64,000 nt of DNA from Streptomyces blattellae (GCF_009709555.1 NZ_WJBG01000113.1:62001-126000), one strand, 5' to 3'; numbered from the stretch's first letter, positions 42,233 through 50,609 are shown. Notes: generated from the sequence alone by a model not told the origin. A program made the numbers and translations.

Positions 42233-43512
42233 GGCAGCCTCCCTGCGCCCGCGCCGCGCGCCACCTCTCGGTCGGCCCGCTCGGCGCTGTCGATCTTTGT
42301 GTGCAGGGTAGGTGTCCAGCCGACGTCGGCCGTGAGATCGCGCTCGCTGCCGGAGTTGTAGGCGTTGTAGATCGCCAGCAGATCGACCGGATAGCCGTTG
42401 AAGAGGGTGCCGGTCTGGTGCAGGGCCGAGCCGTTCCAGCTCTTGACGAGGTCGGCGACCTCGATATGGCCGGGGGTGTGGAAGGCGTTGTTCTCGGCGT
42501 AGACGGCCGACTCGGTGGAGATGCCGAGCGAGTAGCGGTAGTCGTCCTCCACGAGGTACCGGTTGTTGTAGACGTGCACCTGCCCGAAGCGGGCGCGCGG
42601 GGCGCGTTGCACGACGGACTCGAACTCGTTGTGGTGCAGGGTCACCCGGAGCTTGCCGCGATCGCCCGTCGCCGAGTCGCCGCTGCCGATCAGCATCGCC
42701 TTGTCGTGGTCGGCGAACCGGCTCCAGGAGACGGTGACCAGGTCGGAACCGCCTGTGATGTCCAGCAGGCCGTCGTGGCGGAGGTAGTTGCGGGCGAAGT
42801 AGGTGGGCTCCTGCGCGTCGGCGTGGCCCTTGTCGCTCGCGGTGATGTGGTCGATCCAGACGTGGGTGGCGCCGGACAGCCACAGGTTGTCGTACGCCGT
42901 CTTCCAGTCGCCGAGGCCGCCGGTGTTGGGCTGCCAGACGGGGAAGCAGTCGTAGGCGTCACGGAGTTCGAGGTTGCGGACGATGACGTTGCGCTCGTTC
43001 TTGATCTGGAGGCTGGCGCCCTTGAGGACGGCGTCGTCGCCGAGGCCGACGATGGTGGTGTTGGAGCCGACGTTCAGGACGACCCGTTCGGCCTGCTGGG
43101 CGGCGGATGCCTGGCGGGCCTCCTCCTGCGGGCCCGACGGCTTCGCGGCGCCCCAGGTGCGGGGGTCGTAGGCGGCGAGGTACTTCCTCAGGTCGTAGCC
43201 GTCCGTGGCGTAGTCCGAGCAGTCCAGGTGGTCGCCGTCGTCGTCGGTGTTGGCGTCGATCGTCCCGGCGATCTGGATGATCTTCGGGGTGTCGCTGCCG
43301 CCGTCGAGGGCGCGGACCAGTTCGGCGCGGTCGGTGACGGTGAAGACATGGGCGTCGTCGGCGGCCGAGCCTCCGGTGGTGCCGGTGCCATGGGCCGCCC
43401 AGCCGTCGTTCGGGGCCAGGGTGTCGCGGCTGATGTCACGGGCCTCCGCGTGCGCGGGGACGCAGAGTACTCCCAACACGCTTGCCGCAGCGGCGATCTG
43501 ACGGAGCCTCAT
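42229..43512 (-). CDS. Secreted PL1-family pectate lyase
   Basis: 427 residues, signal about 1-24 (RLRQIAAAASVLGVLCVPAHAEA). PL1 beta-helix with NVIVRNLELRDAYDCFPVWQPNTGGLGDWKTAYD (calcium-site region), HVWIDHITASDKG, VTLHHNEFESVVQRAPRARFG (Arg), VHVYNNRYLVEDDYRYSLG. Paralogue of 33005-34315. Unlike the other lyases it is embedded, with ATGA overlaps on both sides, between ABC permease and Gfo/Idh genes. Confidence 0.9.
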   Translation of the reverse strand: MRLRQIAAAASVLGVLCVPAHAEARDISRDTLAPNDGWAAHGTGTTGGSAADDAHVFTVTDRAELVRALDGGSDTPKIIQIAGTIDANTDDDGDHLDCSDYATDGYDLRKYLAAYDPRTWGAAKPSGPQEEARQASAAQQAERVVLNVGSNTTIVGLGDDAVLKGASLQIKNERNVIVRNLELRDAYDCFPVWQPNTGGLGDWKTAYDNLWLSGATHVWIDHITASDKGHADAQEPTYFARNYLRHDGLLDITGGSDLVTVSWSRFADHDKAMLIGSGDSATGDRGKLRVTLHHNEFESVVQRAPRARFGQVHVYNNRYLVEDDYRYSLGISTESAVYAENNAFHTPGHIEVADLVKSWNGSALHQTGTLFNGYPVDLLAIYNAYNSGSERDLTADVGWTPTLHTKIDSAERADREVARGAGAGRLP

Positions 43513-44408
43513 CCCTTCACCGCCCCCGCGCTGAAGCCGGTGATCAGCCACTTCTGGATGAAGGCGAAGACCACGATCACGGGTACGGCGGCGATGATGC
43601 CGCCCGCGGCGAGCGCGCCCAGATCGACGCTGTCCGCGCTCATCAGGGTGTTGAGGCCGACGGGGATGGTCTGCCTGTCCTGGTTGTTGAGGAACATCAG
43701 GGCGAACAGGAAGTGGTTCCAGGAGTGCACGAAGGCGAAGGAGCCGACGGCGATCAGACCGGGGCGCAGCAGCGGCAGGACGACGATCCGGAAGGCGGTC
43801 ATCCTGTTGCAGCCGTCGACCCAGGCGGCCTCCTCCAGGGAGTACGGCACGTTCTTGATGAAGTTGCTGATCAGGATCATCGACAGCGGTAGCTGGAAGA
43901 CCGTCTCCGCGAGGATGACGCTGCCCAGCGAGTTGATCAGCTGCAGCTCGGCGAAGATCTCGAACAGCGGCACCAGCAGCAGCGCGCCCGGCACGAACTG
44001 GGAGCACAGCAGCCCCAGCATGAAGGCCCGCTTGATCTTGAAGTTGAACCGGGCGAGGGCGTAGCCGCCGGCCAGCGCGATGAGCGTCGTCATCACCAGC
44101 GTCGCGACGCCCACGAGGACGCTGTTCTGGAAGTAGGTGCCGAACGACCGGTCCGTCCACACCTTCTCGAAGTGGTCGAAGGTCATCGGCCAGGGCACCA
44201 GCGAGGTGGAACCGGCCGGGCGGAGCGCGAAGAGCAGGATCCAGTAGAAGGGGATCAGCGTGAAGAGCAGATAGATCCCCAGCGGGAGGTAGATCTGCCA
44301 GCGTGGGGCCTCGTCCCAGGCGCGGCCCTTCTTCGCCGGACGCTGCGGCTCGGGGGCCGGGCGGCGGGCGGCCGGGGCGACCGCGCCGACCTCCTTGAGG
44401 GTGCTCAC
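43509..44408 (-). CDS. ABC transporter permease (MalG-type)
   Basis: 299 residues, six membrane segments. The EAA loop reads EEAAWVDGCNRMTAFRIVVLPLLRPG (about residues 190-215), binding the ATPase. Typical of CUT1 carbohydrate importers. GTG start at 44408 overlaps the upstream permease stop (GTGA); its stop overlaps the lyase start. No ATP-binding subunit gene is present; Streptomyces CUT1 systems are commonly energised by a shared MsiK ATPase encoded elsewhere. Confidence 0.93.
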   Translation of the reverse strand: MSTLKEVGAVAPAARRPAPEPQRPAKKGRAWDEAPRWQIYLPLGIYLLFTLIPFYWILLFALRPAGSTSLVPWPMTFDHFEKVWTDRSFGTYFQNSVLVGVATLVMTTLIALAGGYALARFNFKIKRAFMLGLLCSQFVPGALLLVPLFEIFAELQLINSLGSVILAETVFQLPLSMILISNFIKNVPYSLEEAAWVDGCNRMTAFRIVVLPLLRPGLIAVGSFAFVHSWNHFLFALMFLNNQDRQTIPVGLNTLMSADSVDLGALAAGGIIAAVPVIVVFAFIQKWLITGFSAGAVKG

Positions 44409-45340
44409 TTGTCCTCACCTCCGAACTTGCTCAGCCGCAGATAGACCGTCGAGCAGAAGAGCAGGATCACGAACGCGACCGTGGTCAGGGCCGACGCGTA
44501 GCCGAAGTTGTGGGCGTCGACGCTGGTGTTGGCGATGTAGAGCGGGAGTGTCGTCGTCTCCCCGGCCGGTCCGCCGCCGGTCAGCGTGTAGAGCAGGTCG
44601 ACGTTGTTGAACTCCCACACCGCGCGCAGCAGTGTGGACAGGATGATCGCGTCCTTCAGATGGGGCAGCGTGATGTGCCAGAACTGCTTCAGCCGGCTCG
44701 CCCCGTCGACCTCGGCCGCCTCGTACAGGTCCTTCGAGACGGACTGGAGGTCGGCGAGGATGAGGATCGCGAAGAAGGGCACGCCGCGCCACAGGTCGGC
44801 GACGATCGCGGCCGGGAACACGGTGGAGGGGTCCGACAGCCAGCTGGTGCCGTAGGAGCCGATGCCCATGTCGGCGAGGTAACGGGTGATGCCCGTCTGG
44901 GAGTTGTAGAGCAGCACCCAGATCGCGGAGGTCAGTACGCCGGAGACGGCCCACGGCGAGAACACCAGCGCGCGGCCCAGCCCCCGCCCGACAAAGGTCT
45001 GGTTGACGATCAGCGCCAGTGCCAGCCCGAACAGCAGCTGCAGTCCGACCTCGACGACCACCCACTGCGCGCTGAAGACCAGGGTGTCCCAGAACAGCGG
45101 GTCCTCGGTGAAGGCGTGGACGAAGTTGTCGAAGCCCGCGTAGCCGTTCCGCCAGGGTTTGGTGGGGTTGTAGTCCTGCAGGCTGTAGTAGAAGACACTG
45201 AGCACCGGGTAGGCGATGAAGCCCAGCATCAGCAGGGCGGCCGGGGCGATCAGCAGGTACGGCAGCTTGCGCGGGGTGGCGGAGGCACGGCGCCGCCTCG
45301 GTGGCGCGGGCGGTTTCGCCACGGCTGCGGCTTGGGCCAT
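44405..45340 (-). CDS. ABC transporter permease (MalF-type)
   Basis: 311 residues with about six membrane segments (first about 28-48, LPYLLIAPAALLMLGFIAYPV). EAA loop EAAEVDGASRLKQFWHITLPHLKD near residue 215. Pairs with the following permease. It is the first gene of a six-gene overlapping run (permease, permease, PL1, Gfo/Idh, DUF6807, GH43) and is preceded by three LacI-like sites at 45377-45436. Confidence 0.93.
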   Translation of the reverse strand: MAQAAAVAKPPAPPRRRRASATPRKLPYLLIAPAALLMLGFIAYPVLSVFYYSLQDYNPTKPWRNGYAGFDNFVHAFTEDPLFWDTLVFSAQWVVVEVGLQLLFGLALALIVNQTFVGRGLGRALVFSPWAVSGVLTSAIWVLLYNSQTGITRYLADMGIGSYGTSWLSDPSTVFPAAIVADLWRGVPFFAILILADLQSVSKDLYEAAEVDGASRLKQFWHITLPHLKDAIILSTLLRAVWEFNNVDLLYTLTGGGPAGETTTLPLYIANTSVDAHNFGYASALTTVAFVILLFCSTVYLRLSKFGGEDK

Positions 45341-45376
45341 GACTGTTCTCCGTTCGGTTACGTATTTCTCGTGCGG

Positions 45377-45436
45377 GTGGAGCCCTTGCTTCTCTGCGAG
45401 TGGAGCGCTTGCTTCTCGTGCGGGTGAAGCGCTTGC
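45377..45436. promoter_or_regulatory. Three phased LacI-type operator-like repeats before the permease operon
   Basis: GTGGAGCCCTTGC (45377), GTGGAGCGCTTGC (45400) and GTGAAGCGCTTGC (45424) are spaced 23-24 bp, each preceded by related TTCTC..GCG(G/A)GT sequence. The AAGCGCTT core is the classic LacI/CcpA-type half-site pair. They lie in the 144-bp gap between the IlvD/Edd stop and the permease start, so an independent promoter here is likely. Confidence 0.6.
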
Positions 45437-45484
45437 CGATCAACGTTCGGGATCTCGACCAAGTGGAGCCCGGTCGAGGGTGGT

Positions 45485-47218
45485 TCAGCCCGCGTACGGG
45501 TCCTGCACCTTGCCCGGCCGGGCGAGGAACTCGAAGTCGCAGCCGGTGTCCGCCTGGGTGATCTGTTCGTTGTAGAGCGCGCCGTATCCGCGCTCGTATC
45601 GCACCGGCGGCGGCGTCCACTCCGCTTTGCGCCGCGCCAACTCCTCGTCGTCCACGTTGAGTTGGAGCCTTCTTGCCTCGACGTCCAGGGTGATCGAGTC
45701 GCCCGTGCGCACCAGCGCCAGCGGTCCCCCGATGTACGACTCCGGCGCCACGTGCAGCACGCACGCGCCGTAACTCGTGCCGCTCATCCGGGCGTCGGAG
45801 ATCCGCACCATGTCCCGTACGCCCTGCTTGAGCAGATGGTCGGGCAGGGGCAGCATCCCGTACTCCGGCATGCCCGGACCGCCCTTGGGCCCGGCGCCCC
45901 GCAGCACCAGCACGCTGTCGGCGGTGATGTTCAGGGCCGGGTCGTTGATGGTCCGCTGCATCGTCCGGTAGTCGTCGAAGACGACCGCGGGGCCGGTGTG
46001 CTTGAGCAGGTGCGGCTCGGCGGAGATGTGCTTGATGACGGCGCCGTCCGGGCAGAGGTTGCCGCGCAGTACGGCCACCCCGCCCTCGCTCGCGACCGGG
46101 TTGCCGCGCGGGCGGATGACGTCGTCGTTGTGTACCTGGGCGCCTTCCAGTTGTTCCCGCAGGGTGTCGTACGAGACCGTCGGCCGGTCGAGGTGGAGCA
46201 GGTCCGGGATCCGGGAGAGGAATCCGGGCAGGCCGCCGGCGAAGTGGAAGTCCTCCATGAGGTACGTCCGTCCGCCGGGCCGTACGTTGGCCAGTACCGG
46301 CACGGTACGCGCGACCCGGTCGAAGTCGTCGAGGGTGAGCTTGACGCCCGCCCGTCCCGCCATGGCGATCAGATGGATCACGGCGTTGGTGGAGCCGCCG
46401 AGACCCAGGACGGTCGTCACCGCGTCCTCGAAGGCCTCGCGGGTGAGGATGGCCGACGGCCCCCGCCCCGTCCAGGCGAGCTCCACGGCGCGGCGCCCGG
46501 AGGCGGCGGCCATCCGCTCGTGCCCGGAGTCGACGGCCGGGATCGATGAGGCGCCCGGCAGCGTCATGCCGAGAGCTTCCGCCGCCGCGGTCATCGTGGA
46601 GGCGGTCCCCATGGTCATGCAGTGACCCGGTGACCGGGCCAGTCCGCCCTGGAGTTCCCGCAGTTCGCAGTCCGTCAGGTTGCCCGCGCGGTGCTCGTCC
46701 CAGTACTTCCACATGTCGGTGCCGGACCCCAGGGTCTCCCCGCGCCAGTGCCCCGGCAGCATGGGACCCGCGGGAACGAAGATCGACGGCACATCGGCCG
46801 TGACCGCGCCCATGAGCAGCGCCGGCGTCGACTTGTCGCAGCCCCCGAGCAGCACCGCCGCGTCGATCGGATACGACCGCAGCAACTCCTCCGTCTCCAT
46901 CGCGAGCAGGTTGCGGTAGAGCATCGGAGTCGGCTTCTGATAGGTCTCCGAGAGCGTGGAGACCGGGAACTCCAGCGGGAAGCCACCGGCCTGCCACACC
47001 CCCCGCTTGACCGCCTCGGCGCGCTCGCGCAGATGGACGTGGCAGGGGTTGATGTCGGACCAGGTGTTGAGGACCGCGATGACCGGACGGCCCCGGTACT
47101 CCTCGGCCTCGTATCCCAGCTGGCGCATGCGGGCGTTGTGCGACCAGGTGCGCAACTGGCCCTCGGCGCCGAACCACTGGTGGCTTCGGAGTTCCTCCGG
47201 GCGTTTCCTGGCGGTCAT
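45485..47218 (-). CDS. IlvD/Edd-family sugar-acid dehydratase
   Basis: 577 residues. Iron-sulfur/Mg-dependent dehydratase: NTWSDINPCHVHLRERAEAVK (first Cys, about residue 59), VLLGGCDKSTPALLMGA (second Cys), SPGHCMTMGTASTM (third Cys). GSTNAVIHLIAMAGRAG and ARMSGTSYGACVLHVAPES are further family segments. The SHxWFG N-terminus and the MGTASTM motif fit the pentonate/hexonate dehydratase branch (L-arabonate, D-xylonate, galactonate) better than true IlvD. Exact substrate unknown. Overlaps the DHDPS-family gene (ATGA). Confidence 0.85.
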   Translation of the reverse strand: MTARKRPEELRSHQWFGAEGQLRTWSHNARMRQLGYEAEEYRGRPVIAVLNTWSDINPCHVHLRERAEAVKRGVWQAGGFPLEFPVSTLSETYQKPTPMLYRNLLAMETEELLRSYPIDAAVLLGGCDKSTPALLMGAVTADVPSIFVPAGPMLPGHWRGETLGSGTDMWKYWDEHRAGNLTDCELRELQGGLARSPGHCMTMGTASTMTAAAEALGMTLPGASSIPAVDSGHERMAAASGRRAVELAWTGRGPSAILTREAFEDAVTTVLGLGGSTNAVIHLIAMAGRAGVKLTLDDFDRVARTVPVLANVRPGGRTYLMEDFHFAGGLPGFLSRIPDLLHLDRPTVSYDTLREQLEGAQVHNDDVIRPRGNPVASEGGVAVLRGNLCPDGAVIKHISAEPHLLKHTGPAVVFDDYRTMQRTINDPALNITADSVLVLRGAGPKGGPGMPEYGMLPLPDHLLKQGVRDMVRISDARMSGTSYGACVLHVAPESYIGGPLALVRTGDSITLDVEARRLQLNVDDEELARRKAEWTPPPVRYERGYGALYNEQITQADTGCDFEFLARPGKVQDPYAG

Positions 47219-48126
47219 ATGGACCACCCCGCGGCTATCGCGGCGACCTCGGCGCGTTCGTCCTCGGGCAGCGGTTTGCTCGGCGGGCGGACCTCGCGGC
47301 GGCACAGGCCGAGGGAGGCGAGGGCCTCCTTGACGATGGTGACGTTGTTCGCGGAGCCGTTCGCGGCGCGGAGTTCCTCGAAGCGGCGGATCTGCTCCCA
47401 GACCTTCATGGCGGCCGGGTAGTCGCCGGATCGAAGCGCTTCGATCATGTTCAGCGAAACGGCGGGGGCGACGTTCACGAGTCCTGAGGTGAAGCCGGTG
47501 GCGCCCGCGGAGAAGTAGGAGGGCGCGTACGGCTCGGCGAGACCGGCGACCCAGACGAAGCGTTCCAGGCCGGCGTCGCGGGCGAAGGCGGCGAACTTCG
47601 CGGCGTCCGGGACGGCGTACTTCACACCGATGACGTTCGGGCAGGCGTCGGCGAGTTCGGCGAGGCGGAAGCCGCTGAGCTGGGCGTTGCGGATGTACGG
47701 GACGACGCCCAGCTCGGGCACGGACTCGGCGACGGCACGGTGGTAGTCGACCCAGCCGCCCTGGGAGACGTACGGGTGGACGGGCTGGTGGACCATCACC
47801 ATCTGGGCGCCGAGTTCGCGGGCGTGCCGGGCGGAGGCGGCCGCGGTGGGGACGTCGTGCCCGACGCCGACCAGGACGGTGGCCCGCTCGCCGGCCTCGT
47901 CGAGGGTCAACTCGGTGACGAGCTGCCGCTCTTGGGGCGTGAGGGCGTAGAACTCCCCGGTGTTCCCGTTGGGCGTGACGATACCGATACCGCCGTCGAG
48001 CAGCCGGCGCAGCAGGGCCCGGTGGGTGTCCTGGTCGACGCTGCCGTCCTCGGCGAACGGGGTCACCGGGATCGCCACCACGTCTGCCAGGGCCGCCCGC
48101 TGGGCCTCGAACGTCACGCTGCTCAT
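47215..48126 (-). CDS. Dihydrodipicolinate synthase-family aldolase/dehydratase
   Basis: 303-residue TIM barrel. Schiff-base lysine in NVIGVKYAVPDAAKF (about residue 165), catalytic Tyr in LGVVPYIRNAQL, GNTGEFYALTPQE as the substrate-carboxylate loop. It is in an operon with GntR and IlvD/Edd genes, as are 2-keto-3-deoxy-sugar-acid dehydratases or aldolases, so it likely acts on the product of the dehydratase, for example L-2-keto-3-deoxyarabonate (inference). Not the lysine-pathway DapA by context. Contains an 18-bp perfect palindrome in its coding sequence. Confidence 0.85.
   Translation of the reverse strand: MSSVTFEAQRAALADVVAIPVTPFAEDGSVDQDTHRALLRRLLDGGIGIVTPNGNTGEFYALTPQERQLVTELTLDEAGERATVLVGVGHDVPTAAASARHARELGAQMVMVHQPVHPYVSQGGWVDYHRAVAESVPELGVVPYIRNAQLSGFRLAELADACPNVIGVKYAVPDAAKFAAFARDAGLERFVWVAGLAEPYAPSYFSAGATGFTSGLVNVAPAVSLNMIEALRSGDYPAAMKVWEQIRRFEELRAANGSANNVTIVKEALASLGLCRREVRPPSKPLPEDERAEVAAIAAGWSI
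47429..47446. promoter_or_regulatory. 18-bp perfect palindrome inside the DHDPS-family gene
   Basis: GATCGAAGCGCTTCGATC is fully self-complementary with the GAAGCGCTTC core of LacI-type operators. It encodes IEALRS in the minus-strand gene. Possibly an intragenic operator. Confidence 0.5.
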
Positions 48127-48803
48127 TACTCGCCTTCCTCGTCCTGGTGCGCTGCCTGGATCTCTTCATGGGCCCCGGGGAAGGCCCGCCGCACGAACGA
48201 CGCGATATGCGCGTGGAGGGCGCTCGCCGCACCGTCCGCGTCGCCCTCAAGGGCCAGCCGCAGGATCTCCCGGTGCTCACCGGCCTCCCGCTCCCAGGAG
48301 GGCGAGGCCGCCCAGGCGACGGCGGAGACCAGGGCGGCCTGGTCGCGGACCTCGTCGAGCATCCGGCCGAGCAGCGGATTGCCGCACGGCAGGTACAGGG
48401 CGCGGTGGAACTCCCGATTGGCGAGGGAGCGTTCGGCGGTGTCGCCGGCCGCGTCGGCGCGGGTCAGCGCGGCACGCGCGGCATCGAGGGAGGCGCCGCG
48501 CCGGACCGCCCGCTTCAACGCCTCGGGCTCCAGCAGCAGCCGCACGTCGTAGACCTCACGCGCCATGTCCGCGTCCACCATGCGCACCGTGACGCCCTTG
48601 TACTGGCTCATCACCACGAGCCCGGTCCCGGCCAGGGTCTTCAGCGCCTCCCGCACCGGGGTCTTCGACACCCCGAACTGCGCGGCCAGCTCTGTCTCGA
48701 CCAGGGCCTGACCGGGCGTCAACTGCCCGGTGAGGATGCGGCGTTTGATCTCCTCCAGCACATATTGCGTGCGGGAGGGGATCGGCGTGGGCACAGAGGT
48801 CAT
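48126..48803 (-). CDS. GntR/FadR-type transcriptional regulator
   Basis: 225 residues. Winged helix about 12-75 (YVLEEIKRRILTGQLTPGQALVETELAAQFGVSKTPVREALKTLAGTGLV) followed by an all-helical FCD effector domain with metal-type residues (DVRLLLEPEALKRAV, NREFHRALYLPCGNPLL, EHREILRLALEGDADGAASALHAHI). First gene of the GntR - DHDPS - IlvD/Edd operon (1-bp overlap with the next gene), so likely its autoregulated controller responding to a sugar acid. Confidence 0.92.
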   Translation of the reverse strand: MTSVPTPIPSRTQYVLEEIKRRILTGQLTPGQALVETELAAQFGVSKTPVREALKTLAGTGLVVMSQYKGVTVRMVDADMAREVYDVRLLLEPEALKRAVRRGASLDAARAALTRADAAGDTAERSLANREFHRALYLPCGNPLLGRMLDEVRDQAALVSAVAWAASPSWEREAGEHREILRLALEGDADGAASALHAHIASFVRRAFPGAHEEIQAAHQDEEGE

Positions 48804-48820
48804 GCGCGCCTCTCGGATAT

Positions 48821-48863
48821 GCGATCTCGCGTATCGCGTCTCATATATGACGTACGAAGTACG
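48821..48863. promoter_or_regulatory. Palindrome cluster upstream of the GntR gene
   Basis: Three inverted repeats in 43 bp: GCGAT-N7-ATCGC (48821-48837), TCATATATGA (48841-48850, perfect) and CGTAC-GAA-GTACG (48851-48863, perfect). Located 18-60 bp before the minus-strand ATG; probable promoter and autoregulatory operator. Confidence 0.5.
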
Positions 48864-48896
48864 ACGCGTTGAAGGTAGGAGGGGCGCTGTGTTTCG

Positions 48897-49177
48897 TCAA
48901 TGCTTCCGGCAAAGGAAGTTGAGGCTGCCCATCAGACGGCAATGGGTGACGAGCAGCTCCCGCACCCCGCCGCACGGGCCGTCCGTCCGGCGTCCTCCGG
49001 CGTCAGACGCCCCTGTTCGCCTTCGCGATGCCGGTCGTTGTCCGGCCCGCACAGGAACAGGTCGGCTCCCGTGGCGAGTTCGGTGAGCGCGGCGCAGGGT
49101 CCGGTGTCGCCGGAGCAGGCGAGGACGCGGCTCTGGCACTCGGCCCGCAGCCCGTAGGTCCCGGTGTCGTGACGGAC
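48897..49177 (-). pseudogene. Decayed metallo-beta-lactamase-fold hydrolase, C-terminal fragment
   Basis: On the minus strand one frame reads TYGLRAECQSRVLACSGDTG followed by PCAALTELATGADLFLC and LTPEDAGRTARAAG, then after a frame change VRELLVTHCRLMG. This is the conserved C-terminal half of MBL-fold proteins of the RNase Z-like group (…SGDTGPC…L…GADLFLC… / HLTPEDAG / RLLLTH). No ORF covers the HxHxDH N-terminal half, and a frameshift splits the rest. The remainder of the gap (49178-49400) has only a possible 38-codon ORF (49239-49355, -). Confidence 0.7.
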
Positions 49178-49400
49178 GGCCGGGCGGCGAGGCGCAGGTC
49201 ACCGCGTATGCCGCTGCAACTCCGCGAATGTCGTGATCTCAGCCGCCGAAGACATCCTGCGCGCGCGTGACCTCCCACCGGGACTTCCAGGCCACGGCGT
49301 TCCCACACCATGAGCACGTTCTGATCACCGCTCCAGGGCCGCCGATGTAGGGCATCTGCCCGATCCCCGCCGCCCCTCCTTAGACCCACGATGAGCAGGC

Positions 49401-50609
49401 ATGACGACGACCATGACTGTGCTGCGCGACCGTGCTGCGCGGCTGTATCTGGGTGCCGTGGCGGTGTCGGGGTTCGGCACGTCGGCGCTGTGGCTGGCCT
49501 CCGGGGTGTGGGTGAAGGACCTCACCGGTTCGGACGGGCTCGCGGCGCTGTGCATGCTCGCGCTGTGGGCGCCGACGGTGGCCGGACCCGCGCTGGGCAC
49601 GTTCGCCGACCGGACCCGCCGCAAGCCGCTGCTGGTCGCCCTGAACCTGGTCCTGGCGGGCCTGTTGCTGACCCTCCTCACGGTGGACTCGCCCGCCGAC
49701 CTGTGGCTGCTGTTCACCGTGCTGGCCGCGTACGGCACTGCCTCCGTGGTGCACGAGGCCGCCAAGTCGGCGCTCGTCGCGGCCTCCGTGAGCCCGGAGC
49801 TGCTCGGTGACTTCAACGGCCTGCGCATGTCGGCCGTGGAGGGCATGAAGCTGGTGGCCCCGCTGGCCGGCGCCGGCGTGTACGCGGCATACGGCGGGCA
49901 GGCGGTCGCGCTGGTGGACGCGGTCAGCTTCCTCGGCGCGGCCGTGCTCTACGCGCGCGTGCGCGTTCGGGAGAAGCCGCGCTCGCGCGCCACGCGCGCG
50001 TGGCGGAGGGAAGGCGTCGAAGGTGCCCGGTTCCTGTGGGGGCACCCCCGCCTGCGTCCCCTGGTCCTGGCCGGCGGTACGACGATGCTGTTCGCCGGCC
50101 TCAACGGGGCGATGGTCTACGCCGTCGTCGAGGGGCTCGGCCACTCCCCCGCCTTCAGCGGTGTGCTCTATGCCGCGCAGGGCGCCGGGTCGGTCGCGGT
50201 CGGGCTGGTCTCCGGGCCTGCGTTGCGGCGGCTGGGCGAGCGCCGGTTCGCCGGGTACGGCATCGCGCTGAGCGCCGCCGCGGTGGCCCTGCGGGCCGTT
50301 CCGTCGGACGCGGTCGCCGTGGTGTGCGGCGCGGCGACCGGGGCGGGGCTGCCCTGTGTGCTGATCGCCGCGCTGACCGCCGTACAGCGTGAGACGCCGG
50401 ACCGGCTGCGGGGGCGGGTCGCCGCCACGGCCGGCACCCTGGTCTTCGCGCCGAACGCGGTGGGGCTTGCCGTGGGGGCGGGTCTGGTCGAGCTGGTGGA
50501 TCTGCGGGCGCTGCTGGTGGTCCTCGGCCTGGGTCAGCTGCTGGCCCTGCTGCCGCTCAGGGCCTCCCGTACGGCCTCCAGGTCCGCGTCCGACGCCAAC
50601 CCGGCGTGA
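49401..50609 (+). CDS. MFS transporter (enterobactin-exporter/EntS-like DUF894 type)
   Basis: 402 residues, about 12 membrane segments. GTFADRTRRKPLLVALNLVLA between TM2 and TM3 is the MFS RxxRR/GxxxDRxxRR loop motif. GGTTMLFAGLNGAMVYAVVEGLG opens the second half. Exporter of an unidentified small molecule. Start ATG 49401 taken as first of two close ATGs. Its 3' end overlaps the convergent gene by 76 bp. Confidence 0.87.
   Translation: MTTTMTVLRDRAARLYLGAVAVSGFGTSALWLASGVWVKDLTGSDGLAALCMLALWAPTVAGPALGTFADRTRRKPLLVALNLVLAGLLLTLLTVDSPADLWLLFTVLAAYGTASVVHEAAKSALVAASVSPELLGDFNGLRMSAVEGMKLVAPLAGAGVYAAYGGQAVALVDAVSFLGAAVLYARVRVREKPRSRATRAWRREGVEGARFLWGHPRLRPLVLAGGTTMLFAGLNGAMVYAVVEGLGHSPAFSGVLYAAQGAGSVAVGLVSGPALRRLGERRFAGYGIALSAAAVALRAVPSDAVAVVCGAATGAGLPCVLIAALTAVQRETPDRLRGRVAATAGTLVFAPNAVGLAVGAGLVELVDLRALLVVLGLGQLLALLPLRASRTASRSASDANPA

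Noticed and set aside
49239..49355. 38-codon minus-strand ORF with a CSWCGN motif
   Set aside because: Two Cys and a possible distant GGAGG are suggestive, but the length, spacing and lack of a recognised family do not support a gene.
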